DNA of 64,000 nt from Chryseobacterium sp. Leaf405 (lineage in GTDB: Bacteria > Bacteroidota > Bacteroidia > Flavobacteriales > Weeksellaceae), in assembly GCF_001425355.1 (NCBI RefSeq), contig NZ_LMQN01000001.1, positions 434,490-498,489 of the forward strand, in the 5' to 3' direction. Positions within the stretch are counted from its first letter, which is position 1; each line of letters opens with the position of its first letter. The position numbers were made by a program, and so were the translations under genes. Positions 17,581-26,269 of this stretch are shown here, piece by piece. Below the pieces are notes generated by a model that saw only the letters and a program-made list of their open reading frames with translations, searched no databases and was not told the DNA's origin.

Positions 17581-17668
17581 CTAATAAGTTTCTGAGAATA
17601 CGGAAAACCGTAATTACTTCGTATAAAGTAGTTTTAGATTTGTAAATCAATAAAAAAAATAATCTACA

Positions 17669-17868
17669 ATGAAAAAATCATTACTTTACCTTGTATTATT
17701 TCTCTCAGTCACTCTTACATTCAATCTAAAACCTACAATAACCCTACATCTTCCTATAATTATACTCCAAGCACAAGCAGTGGCGGAACAGTTCATGTGA
17801 AAGGCTACACTAGAAAAGATGGAACTTATGTAAGTCCGCATACCAGAAGTGCGCCGAGAAGAAGATAA
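17669..17868 (+). pseudogene. Small secreted protein, frameshifted
   Basis: One frame begins MKKSLLYLVLFLSVTLTF, a signal peptide. A second frame, open from before 17701, gives YIQSKTYNNPTSSYNYTPST and ends with GTVHVKGYTRKDGTYVSPHT plus RSAPRRR. The VxGYTRKDGTYVxPHxRS tail is a recurrent motif in small secreted bacterial proteins of unknown function. A single-base indel between about 17715 and 17730 would restore a ~66-residue precursor. It is either a true pseudogene or a sequencing error. Confidence 0.65.
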
Positions 17869-18223
17869 TAAATACTTTAATTGAATGCTTACAGTGTTAC
17901 ACCATACTCAAAAATCTAATTTTTTTGCGAAGCCCAGCGTTGAATTTTTGTTTTGAGAATGTGATTAGATTTCTATAGCGGCCATCGAAATTCAGTAAAA
18001 ATACTGATTCTATATTTTTTGGTGGTTTATATTTTTGTGGTTTGTGGAAAAGCCCTAATTGCCTTAAGAGAATAATTTTTTATTTTTTACTATACTTATC
18101 TTATAATATCCTAAATATTTGCAAAATTATCTATATGTAAAATGATTAATCGTAATAAGTTCGAAAATCTGCTAAATCTTAGCGGTCATAAGAAAAGCAA
18201 AAACATAAACTAAGTTAATTTTT
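17869..18223. promoter_or_regulatory. 355-base upstream region of the GHKL gene
   Basis: No coding frame. It contains the palindrome-led repeat at 17990-18065 shared with the TIGR04141 upstream region, and a small inverted repeat GCTAA-ATC-TTAGC at about 18171-18183, 40 bases before the start codon. No firm TTG/TAnnTTTG pair was found. Confidence 0.5.
17990..18065. repeat. Shared upstream element, copy 1
   Basis: Starts with ATTCAGTAAAAATACTGATT and continues with a T-rich block ending in GGAAAAGCCCTAAT. It aligns over about 70 bases with 21485-21552. It lies about 160 bases before the GHKL gene. Confidence 0.55.
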
Positions 18224-21200
18224 ATGGAAACACAAGTATCAAGAGCCGATTTATACAAATATAAAACCCAGCGTAACGACCTAAAGCAACATGCAGATAA
18301 GATAATTCAAGGCATAAAGAAAATTGGCCCTGGCCACGCTAAAAGAGCTATCTGGGAATTATTTCAGAATGCAGTGGATTTAAGTCCATCCTGTGAGATT
18401 GAATTAAAGCTATCAGATAATGAGTTAACCTTCTCACACAATGGGGTGCCTTTTACGATGCACACCTTAGACTGTTTATTTACACAAGTAAGTTCAAAAA
18501 CTCTTGCAGAAAAGAAATTAGACAGAGAAGAAGCTGACCCTATTGGTCAATATGGTACTGGCTTTATGACTTCGCATTCTTTTGGCGATATAGTGAAAGT
18601 AAGCGGTACTATTCAAGATGAACCTGAAGGAGACGATTCAAATATGGCATTAGGACACATAAAATTCACCGACCTTTTAATAGACCGCAGTACACAAGAT
18701 TGGGAAAAGCTGTGTGATGAAATAAGCAATTTGAGAAAGACAGTTGCAGAATTACTAAATGAGCAACCAACTTTTGACGAGTTGCCAAAAACCGCTTTCA
18801 AATTCGGTTTCAACAACGAGCTCAATAAAAAAAGAGCATTTGATGCTACCGAGTCACTCAAAGTAATTTTGCCTTATGTGATGATTTTTAATGACAGGTT
18901 AAAGAAAGTAACTATTATTGATAATCAAGGTAATACAACAACCTATATCAAGAATGAAATTGAAGAATTTCGTGAGTATTTTTATACAAGAGAAGTACAA
19001 ATAAATGACGAAATTAAAAGAATCAACTATCTTAAAACGGATAGATTAACCATAATACTTCCCCTTGACGATCATCCAATTTCTGATAAATATATTGGAA
19101 ATGCACAAGTATTGCCGGAAAGTTTACCACGACTTTTTCTTTTTTACCCATTAATAGGGACAGAGCATTTTGGGTTCAACTATATAATTCACTCGAAAAA
19201 TTTCCAACCTACAGAACCAAGAGACGGTTTACATCTCAATTCAGAAAATGAAAAAAATAAGACAGAGGAATTAGCCAATCAGAAACTAATGCAAGAGGCG
19301 TCTGATTTGATTTTTTCTTTCTTAGAAAACAACCTTTCAAAAATCCAAAATCCACATTTACTGGCGGAAATCAACTTTTCGGTCAGTTCAGATGATACGG
19401 AGCTAAACAAATACTTTATAGAATTCAAAGAGAAGTGGTCGAGTAAGTTTAAAACCCTTCCATTTGTTGAAACGCAAACCACCAGAATATCGGCACAGCA
19501 GGCAGTTTTTCTAAGCAATGTTGTAATTAATGAAGCAAGTGAAAACACCCTCAAAGCCATTTACAACATTGTTGGTGGATTTTATGAAAATGTTCCCAAA
19601 TCAGACCTCACACCAATCTGGACAAAACTTATGGATGATTGGAATATTTTGGATATTAAAAGAATTGGGTTTGCAGATATTGCAGATAAAATCCAGGAAA
19701 AGGGAGCAATTGAATCATTCAATAATCCGGATTTAATTCTTTTATATCAGGAAATGATTCGTAAAGGCGAAGGAGAATTGTTCGCCAATAGAAGTTTATT
19801 ACCCAACATCAAAGGTCAATTCAGAAAGCAAGTAGAGTTAAGCAAATCCGTTGATTTGACGGATGCACTTATTCCACTAGCAGATGTAATCAATCCCAAA
19901 ATAACCAACAGGCAAATTGATACTGATTTTTTACTTGAAGGTTTGGAGTTTGAAAACTTTGGCAGAAGAAATTACATGGAGTTAATCAATACTTCATTAG
20001 ATGAACATATAAAGGAAAATACACGTTCAGCAAACCTGCCTGAAAACTACTTGGCATGCTTGATTCAATATGCCAGTATTATTCCTAAGGAAGATTCGAT
20101 AAGTGGTCCTGTGAAAGTGATAAAGCTGATTGAAGAGCATTATGGTTTAGAGTTAAGTTCGATTATTCTTCCTTCAATTACCGGTGAGGAAAAGGACAAC
20201 ATAGACATTAGAAAAGGGCAAAACGATTTATTCAAAGTATTTTTGAATGATATCAGTGATAAAGATACTGAATTGACAAAAGAAAAGTTAGAAGAATTAG
20301 CCACGGTTTTAAAAGAAGCTTTCAATTACGCAGATGTCAGAAAGATATTCTTGCGATATGATGTTTATCCAAATCAACTTCACGAATTAAAAGGTATTCC
20401 AAATCTTTACAGGGATAACAAAATACCAGAGTTTGTAAAGGATTTGTACGACAGCATAGTAGAGCCAAATAATCCAATTAGAACCAAACTTGCACATTCG
20501 ATAATTGAAAATATTCATGATGAAATGAAACCCATCAAAGCATTGGAGTTGACATCTGACATAGAAGCACGGTTTTTCGGTGAATCAGGAAATGAGATAC
20601 ACATGGAAAATAATCCTTACAGAAGTTATATCATTGATATCATTAAAAATTTCAAGCCTGACCAAGGAAACAACGAACTTTATGAAAAGCTTTTTCCTGC
20701 AACATCAAGAAATAAGTCGGCAATATTAGTACAATTGGCAGACGGTGATGCATCCTTCACCATTTTAAGCCAGCATGAAACTGTAATTAAAAAACTTGCA
20801 GGTATTGCTGGACATCCTAATCTTGAAGAAATAATAAAGCTTGGAGAAGATGCATTACTAAGAAAACAACAGGATGAAATTGAAATGCAATACAAAAAGA
20901 AACTTGGGAATCATTTGGAAGAAGTTCTTCTAAAAAGATTAACCCAAAATATTAATGCAAAAGTAATAAGTGAACAGGATGGACAAGACATTGTAGTTTA
21001 TGTTGATGAAAAACCTATTTATTACATTGAGGTTAAATCGAAATGGATTGAAACAACACCAATAAGAATTTCAAGAAATCAAACGTTAAGAGCACACCAA
21101 AATCCGAACTGTTTTGCATTATGTTCAGTTGATATGACAAAATATACAGGAGCAGATAAATATGAGATTGAAAAAATTGAAAATGTTGTTGATTATATGA

Positions 21201-21421
21201 AATTCAATATTGACCTAAGTAGTAAAGTAAGTCACTTGGTAGATATTTATGAAAACGCCCATCAAGTAGACAAATTTAGTTTAGATGGAGATTACCGGAC
21301 ACTAATACCGACAGGTTATATAAATGGAGGACTAGCTTTAGGGCTGTTTGAAAATGAACTTTTGAGATATATAGAAATTAATCATACTAAGTCAACTAGC
21401 GAAAATACATCTGAAAATTAA
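18224..21421 (+). CDS. GHKL (Hsp90/sacsin-like) ATPase with C-terminal PD-(D/E)XK nuclease-like domain
   Basis: 1065 residues. An N-terminal GHKL ATP-binding fold is visible: the N box AIWELFQNAVD (Glu45, Asn49, Asp52), a G1-like FSHNGVPF (residues 70-77), where His replaces the usual Asp, and the G2 box IGQYGTGF (107-114). The middle ~600 residues are helical and unrecognised. The C-terminus carries a DUF3883-like nuclease core with Asp922 and Glu936-x-Lys938 (IYYIEVKSKW). Proteins pairing a sacsin-like ATPase with a DUF3883-type domain are enriched in defence islands; a role in phage or plasmid defence is inference. It stands alone with long spacers on both sides. Confidence 0.82.
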   Translation: METQVSRADLYKYKTQRNDLKQHADKIIQGIKKIGPGHAKRAIWELFQNAVDLSPSCEIELKLSDNELTFSHNGVPFTMHTLDCLFTQVSSKTLAEKKLDREEADPIGQYGTGFMTSHSFGDIVKVSGTIQDEPEGDDSNMALGHIKFTDLLIDRSTQDWEKLCDEISNLRKTVAELLNEQPTFDELPKTAFKFGFNNELNKKRAFDATESLKVILPYVMIFNDRLKKVTIIDNQGNTTTYIKNEIEEFREYFYTREVQINDEIKRINYLKTDRLTIILPLDDHPISDKYIGNAQVLPESLPRLFLFYPLIGTEHFGFNYIIHSKNFQPTEPRDGLHLNSENEKNKTEELANQKLMQEASDLIFSFLENNLSKIQNPHLLAEINFSVSSDDTELNKYFIEFKEKWSSKFKTLPFVETQTTRISAQQAVFLSNVVINEASENTLKAIYNIVGGFYENVPKSDLTPIWTKLMDDWNILDIKRIGFADIADKIQEKGAIESFNNPDLILLYQEMIRKGEGELFANRSLLPNIKGQFRKQVELSKSVDLTDALIPLADVINPKITNRQIDTDFLLEGLEFENFGRRNYMELINTSLDEHIKENTRSANLPENYLACLIQYASIIPKEDSISGPVKVIKLIEEHYGLELSSIILPSITGEEKDNIDIRKGQNDLFKVFLNDISDKDTELTKEKLEELATVLKEAFNYADVRKIFLRYDVYPNQLHELKGIPNLYRDNKIPEFVKDLYDSIVEPNNPIRTKLAHSIIENIHDEMKPIKALELTSDIEARFFGESGNEIHMENNPYRSYIIDIIKNFKPDQGNNELYEKLFPATSRNKSAILVQLADGDASFTILSQHETVIKKLAGIAGHPNLEEIIKLGEDALLRKQQDEIEMQYKKKLGNHLEEVLLKRLTQNINAKVISEQDGQDIVVYVDEKPIYYIEVKSKWIETTPIRISRNQTLRAHQNPNCFALCSVDMTKYTGADKYEIEKIENVVDYMKFNIDLSSKVSHLVDIYENAHQVDKFSLDGDYRTLIPTGYINGGLALGLFENELLRYIEINHTKSTSENTSEN

Positions 21422-21484
21422 TTATAAAACAAAACATTAGATCCTAATTCTGTTTTTCACTGGCACATAAATAATACTAAGAAA

Positions 21485-21552
21485 ATTCAGTGAAAATACT
21501 GAATGGATATTTTGTAGTAGATTTTATTTTTGTTTTTACGGAAACCCGTAAT
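21485..21552. repeat. Shared upstream element, copy 2
   Basis: Begins with the perfect inverted repeat ATTCAGT-GAAAAT-ACTGAAT (21485-21504) and ends with a second one, TTACGG-AAAC-CCGTAA (21536-21551). It aligns with 17990-18065. The ACGGAAAACCGTAAT half also recurs at 17600-17614, before the small secreted pseudogene. Confidence 0.55.
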
Positions 21553-21663
21553 GTTAGCAATAAATTTATATATAGTTTTGACTTTTAAATAATTGCAGCC
21601 ACTCTCTAATAGAGTCTGTTTGTAACTTATAAATATTTATAGGTCGATAATAAAAACTAAACC

Positions 21664-23262
21664 ATGAGCAACTTTCTCACTAAAAAGCTAGCTATTTTTC
21701 TATTGAAAGAAAAATATACCACATTTGATTCTACATTAAAATCGAATTTTATTACTAAATATAAACTTAAAGATGATATTGAAAATGAGGGATTGGTTGT
21801 AATCGGTCATGAAAAAAAGAAAGAGCCAGAATGGAAATATTTGTTACAAACAATTTGTAAAGATGAAATTCCCGATTTAAATAATTCATCTAATCGAGCT
21901 GTATTATTCTTCAAAAGTGAAGAAAGAATTTTTGCGATTTGTTTTGGTTATGGAAAGTACTTATTAAGAGATGAATGTATAGAACGTGAATTTGGATTAA
22001 AAACGGCGTTAAATATAATTGATGCTGATAAATTGATAAGTGTCGACAAAGCAAATATTGGCGATTTAAATCTTCTAACAAAAACACAAGCATCTCAAAA
22101 AGGGAGTCCATATCATTTTGAAATAGATATTTTAAGAGATTTGGTGAAAGGAATTACCGGCGAACCAAAGAATACCAGCGATAAATTATTTGGTAAAATA
22201 ATTACTGGTAATGAAGCTATTCATATTGTACCTAGAGTTAAACTTCGTAATGTTCCCAAAATTCTAAAAGAGTTAAGAACATCTTATTTATCTGATGATT
22301 ACAAGGAGCGTTTTGACTGGATTGATAACATAAAGCCAGAAAAAGACCCTGCTACCTTAGAAAAATTGAAGACACGACTACTTAAAGCCATAAATTCTAA
22401 AGAAAGCTCATCTTTACATCTTGCTCCACCTTTCTTAATAGATTGGGAAAATTTTGAATATTTATCATACACCCCAAAGGGAGATAAGTTCAATCAATTC
22501 GATATTAAACATTTCTATCTTTACAAATTCCAAGATGATTTTGTATTTGATGACTGGGATAAATTGACGTATCAAAATTTCTATATCAAGTTTTCTACTT
22601 ACGAAGAGGCGTTTTCATATAAATTATGGAGATTTTTAAATTTTGAAACAGAATTAAATGGTTTCAGATATATTTTTACATCTTCAAATTGGTACAAAAT
22701 AAATAAAGATTACTATAATGAAATTTATCAATATTGTTCATCAATTGAAGAGTCAGAATCAGTATTTATTGATTGTATTCAAAATGAGGATGGAAAATAT
22801 GATGAGGGATTTTATAACATCCAGCTAGCAAATTCAAAAGCAGACTATCTGCTTTTTGACAGGAAGTTCGTAAAATCTGATATAAATAGGTCTCAGATTG
22901 AAGTGTGTGATGTATATAATGTATCAAATAATGAATTAATTCATATTAAATTCAGAGAGAGTTCTTCTACTCTAAGTCACTTGTTCTCGCAAGGAAAAGT
23001 ATCGGCCAATTCTTTACAAAAAGATAAAACGTATCGCAAAAACATTCGAACTATATTAAAAGACAATCGTAACCTAATCCCGATAGAAAATAAGGACATT
23101 CATCCTTATAATTATACAATAACATATGCAATTATTGAAGATAAGCAGCGAAAATTTGTTGACTCATTACCTTTTTTCAGCTTGGTAAATTTTCGATTAA
23201 CACTTGAAGATTTATTATCAAGAGGTTTTAATATAAGAGTAAAAAAAATCTTAAAAAAATAA
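21664..23262 (+). CDS. TIGR04141 / DUF6119 family sporadically distributed protein
   Basis: 532 residues. Landmarks of TIGR04141 are present in order: ICFGYGKYLLRDECIEREFG with LKTALNIIDADKLIS (about 95-130), TKTQASQKGSP (about 140), SKADYLLFDRKF, IEVCDVYNVSNNELIHIKFR, then SSTLSHLFSQGKVSANSL (about 435-455). The function is unknown; members are scattered and often found beside restriction or other defence genes. It starts 243 bases after the GHKL gene behind its own copy of the shared upstream element, and 22 bases before the GT32 gene, so it may head the glycosyltransferase operon. Confidence 0.85.
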   Translation: MSNFLTKKLAIFLLKEKYTTFDSTLKSNFITKYKLKDDIENEGLVVIGHEKKKEPEWKYLLQTICKDEIPDLNNSSNRAVLFFKSEERIFAICFGYGKYLLRDECIEREFGLKTALNIIDADKLISVDKANIGDLNLLTKTQASQKGSPYHFEIDILRDLVKGITGEPKNTSDKLFGKIITGNEAIHIVPRVKLRNVPKILKELRTSYLSDDYKERFDWIDNIKPEKDPATLEKLKTRLLKAINSKESSSLHLAPPFLIDWENFEYLSYTPKGDKFNQFDIKHFYLYKFQDDFVFDDWDKLTYQNFYIKFSTYEEAFSYKLWRFLNFETELNGFRYIFTSSNWYKINKDYYNEIYQYCSSIEESESVFIDCIQNEDGKYDEGFYNIQLANSKADYLLFDRKFVKSDINRSQIEVCDVYNVSNNELIHIKFRESSSTLSHLFSQGKVSANSLQKDKTYRKNIRTILKDNRNLIPIENKDIHPYNYTITYAIIEDKQRKFVDSLPFFSLVNFRLTLEDLLSRGFNIRVKKILKK

Positions 23263-23284
23263 TTCATCCAAATATTGTAACGAA

Positions 23285-24112
23285 ATGTCTACACAAAAAA
23301 CAACAGATGAACAAATTCGTTCTAATTTTGTAAAAGAAATTGTTCAGGGGACTTTTGAAAATTTGTCATTTGATAAAAATAAAATTCCAAAGAAGATTAT
23401 ACAATTTTGGGATAACAGTGAACAACTACCCGCAGATGTAAACGAATGCATTCAAAGTTGGTCTCAACTTGATTCTTTAGGGTATAAAAGATTGCTTTTT
23501 GACAATAAAAAAGCAGGAAAATTCATTCTTAAAAAACTAGGCAATAAATATAAAAAGGCTTATGATAAATGCTATCATCCTGCAATGCAATCAGATTATT
23601 TCCGTCTTTGTTACATTTTTATCGAAGGAGGATGCTATATAGATGCTGACGATGTTTACAGTGGGGAAGATATTAATTACCTATTTGATGATAACAGATT
23701 AAAACTTCAACCACTTTGTTATGATATTTCTACGCAGTCAATGGTTTCACCATCTATTTTCACCAAAGCAGGAGCATATTCAAGCAGTTGGATTTTCTAT
23801 TTCAATAATAATCCCCTAATTGCCAAAAGTAATCATCCAATAATTGAACAAGCTCTTTCTTTAGCAACCTTATTATTGTTAGAATCGGATACAATTGATA
23901 GTTTACCTGAAATACAATCGACAACCGGCCCAGGTAATATTACAAAATCAGTAACAAATTTTTTACAGGAAACTAAAAGTGAAGAGCAATTAATTTTAGT
24001 ATTGACAGATTGGGAAAATGTTGCCAAAAGTAAATGGCCATTGAGTTACAGAAATGATGCAAGAAATTGGCGCTTGTCAAATTGTCAAGATTTCAAAGGT
24101 CTTAATAAGTAG
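23285..24112 (+). CDS. Glycosyltransferase family 32 (OCH1-like, TcdA/TcdB-type fold)
   Basis: 275 residues. The GT32 core is clear: IPKKIIQFWDNSEQLPADV, then HPAMQSDYFRLCYIFIEGGC, and YIDADDVY with the DXD motif at Asp120-Ala-Asp122, which binds the metal and nucleotide-sugar. No signal peptide or membrane segment is seen, so it probably acts on a lipid-linked or soluble acceptor in the cytoplasm. Sugar and acceptor are unknown. It is followed after 3 bases by the GT25 fusion gene, so the two are almost certainly co-transcribed. Confidence 0.88.
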   Translation: MSTQKTTDEQIRSNFVKEIVQGTFENLSFDKNKIPKKIIQFWDNSEQLPADVNECIQSWSQLDSLGYKRLLFDNKKAGKFILKKLGNKYKKAYDKCYHPAMQSDYFRLCYIFIEGGCYIDADDVYSGEDINYLFDDNRLKLQPLCYDISTQSMVSPSIFTKAGAYSSSWIFYFNNNPLIAKSNHPIIEQALSLATLLLLESDTIDSLPEIQSTTGPGNITKSVTNFLQETKSEEQLILVLTDWENVAKSKWPLSYRNDARNWRLSNCQDFKGLNK

Positions 24113-24115
24113 TTT

Positions 24116-26269
24116 ATGAGAAAAAATTCTAAGTGGCCTTTAGCTTTAAAATATTTGTTTCGTACTGCTTTACGATACCGTAGATTACTTCCAAGTAAAA
24201 AGTGTAAAGCATTCGGAAGTAAAGATAATAATGAAAAATTTCTCATAAGCCATATTTATGTAATCAATTTAAAGCGTCAGCCTTCTCGTTGGAAAAATAT
24301 TGAAAAAGAATTAAAACAAATACTAGATTTATCGGGAAATAAACTCAATAGTTTAGTAGAGAGATTTAATGCTATAGATGCAAATGACTTCTATGAAGAA
24401 CCTCTTAAAACCAGTGATTTAGATCCTGTATATACTCTTGAAGATCAACTTTTTGTTGAACCTCAACCTCTTGCGATGCCAACGATTTTGGATCTTCATT
24501 CCAAAATCCAAATGAGTAGACCTGAAATAGCTGTTGCATATTCACATATCGAATTGTGGAAACGCATAGCTTCAAATGACAACCAATACACTCTTATTCT
24601 TGAAGATGACATTTGGTTTAAGCCCGGCTTTTCTAACAAACTCAGCAAAGCTTGGATAGAAATAAATGAAAATAAGCAAAATAAATTTGATGTACTATAT
24701 TTATCTTTTGAAGAAGTAAAAAACGGGGCTCCAAAAACTTTTATATCCGAAAAAATATTTCGTCCCACTCGTGGTTTGTGGAATCTATCAGGCTATGTTA
24801 TTTCAAAGCAAGGGGCAATAAAACTTCTTAAGCTTCTTCCATGTACAGGTCCAATAGATCTATGGATAAATCATAAATTTAAGTTTTTGAATGTCCTTGC
24901 TACGCATAAGTCTATTATTAGTCAACGACTTGATCTAATCTCCACTAATTCTTATTCTATATTACCTACACTTACTAAAATTGGAGCTATAACAAGCGAA
25001 GGAGCATCATTATTTCATAATGTTCCACTAGAATATCCAGTATTTGCATTTGGCTCGAAAGATTCGGGACTTACCTCTCTTGCAATGGCAATATCAATGC
25101 TTGGCTACAGATGTTGTAGTGATTTGGAAACAATACCAGATAGTGAACTTGATAAACTTACATCGGGAAAAAAAAATCAACTTTTTAACGCCTATATCAA
25201 TATTAGTATTTTAAAAGAACATACTAATGATTTAAAGAAGTTATATCCTAATGCTAAATTTATTTTTACATTGCATGGAAACGAATCTATGGATAAAAGT
25301 TATTTAGATCTAATTGAAAATCTTGATAAAAATAGTTTTGTCATTTTAGATTCAGCAGCACAAAATAAATGGCAGATTATATGTCAGCTTCTCAGAATTG
25401 CACCGCCCAATTGCTCTTTTCCTGATTTAAAAGATAAGGGAAATAGAAAGATTAAAATCGCACTTAAGGAAAACAGTAAAATTTTTGAGTTAGGAAATTT
25501 AAAGTGTGACACTTCTCCTTGGATAGTAGAAACTGATTCTTATTGGAAAGGTATTGATATACTGCATAGTAATGAATTGAAGAAAAACCTTTTGGCAAGA
25601 GAAGAAAATTTAAGAGATTTAGATAATAAATTTTGGGCACTAAGGAATGATACTTTCACAGATAATCTAGCATTATTTAGAGAAGGTAATGCAGAGATTG
25701 ATTTACAACAAGGACTTAAACTAATTGTTAAGAAAAATGATCTTGGAGTTAGAGATTATAGTGCAGGAGCTCTTACAAGTAACTATCAATATCTATACGG
25801 GAGATTTGAAACCGTCTTAAAAGCATCTAATAAACCTGGCGTTATAACTGGATTTTTTCTGCATAGAAATTCTCCTCGCCAAGAAATTGATATTGAAATC
25901 GCTGGTATAAATCCTAATCTTTTACTGGTTAATGTATTTTATAATCCCGGTGATGAAGGTGCAAAATTTGATTATGGCTATAGAGGAACTCCTACCTACA
26001 TTAGTCTTGGATTTGATGCTTCCGAATCCTTTCACAAATATACTATTGAATGGGATGAATATGAAATACGTTGGTTTGTAGATGATAATTTAGTACATAG
26101 ACGTATCGAATGGAATCCTACCCCAATTCCACATCTTCCTATGTCTCTTCACTTAAATATTTGGCCATGTAGGTCAAAAGAATTCGCTGGAAGACTAGTA
26201 AATAAATCGCTACCTGCAATTGCTGTTTTTAATAATGTTAAAATTTATTCAAAAAAATCTAAGATATGA
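24116..26269 (+). CDS. Three-domain fusion: GT25 glycosyltransferase, sulfotransferase-like, GH16
   Basis: 717 residues. Domain 1 (about 40-290) is GT25, the LPS glycosyltransferase family: IYVINLKRQPSRWKNIEKEL, VAYSHIELWKRI, LILEDDIWF (about 161-167) and LSGYVISKQGAIKLL. Domain 2 (about 305-450) resembles Sulfotransfer_4-type P-loop proteins (FAFGSKDSGLTSLAMAISML, later YPNAKFIFTLHG), but its loop GSKDSGLTS lacks the Lys-Thr pair, so activity is doubtful. Domain 3 (about 510-715) is a GH16 glucanase or transglycosylase with the catalytic motif E590-I-D592-I-E594. No signal peptide is seen, which is odd for a GH16. It overlaps the carbamoyltransferase start by 4 bases. Confidence 0.85.
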   Translation: MRKNSKWPLALKYLFRTALRYRRLLPSKKCKAFGSKDNNEKFLISHIYVINLKRQPSRWKNIEKELKQILDLSGNKLNSLVERFNAIDANDFYEEPLKTSDLDPVYTLEDQLFVEPQPLAMPTILDLHSKIQMSRPEIAVAYSHIELWKRIASNDNQYTLILEDDIWFKPGFSNKLSKAWIEINENKQNKFDVLYLSFEEVKNGAPKTFISEKIFRPTRGLWNLSGYVISKQGAIKLLKLLPCTGPIDLWINHKFKFLNVLATHKSIISQRLDLISTNSYSILPTLTKIGAITSEGASLFHNVPLEYPVFAFGSKDSGLTSLAMAISMLGYRCCSDLETIPDSELDKLTSGKKNQLFNAYINISILKEHTNDLKKLYPNAKFIFTLHGNESMDKSYLDLIENLDKNSFVILDSAAQNKWQIICQLLRIAPPNCSFPDLKDKGNRKIKIALKENSKIFELGNLKCDTSPWIVETDSYWKGIDILHSNELKKNLLAREENLRDLDNKFWALRNDTFTDNLALFREGNAEIDLQQGLKLIVKKNDLGVRDYSAGALTSNYQYLYGRFETVLKASNKPGVITGFFLHRNSPRQEIDIEIAGINPNLLLVNVFYNPGDEGAKFDYGYRGTPTYISLGFDASESFHKYTIEWDEYEIRWFVDDNLVHRRIEWNPTPIPHLPMSLHLNIWPCRSKEFAGRLVNKSLPAIAVFNNVKIYSKKSKI

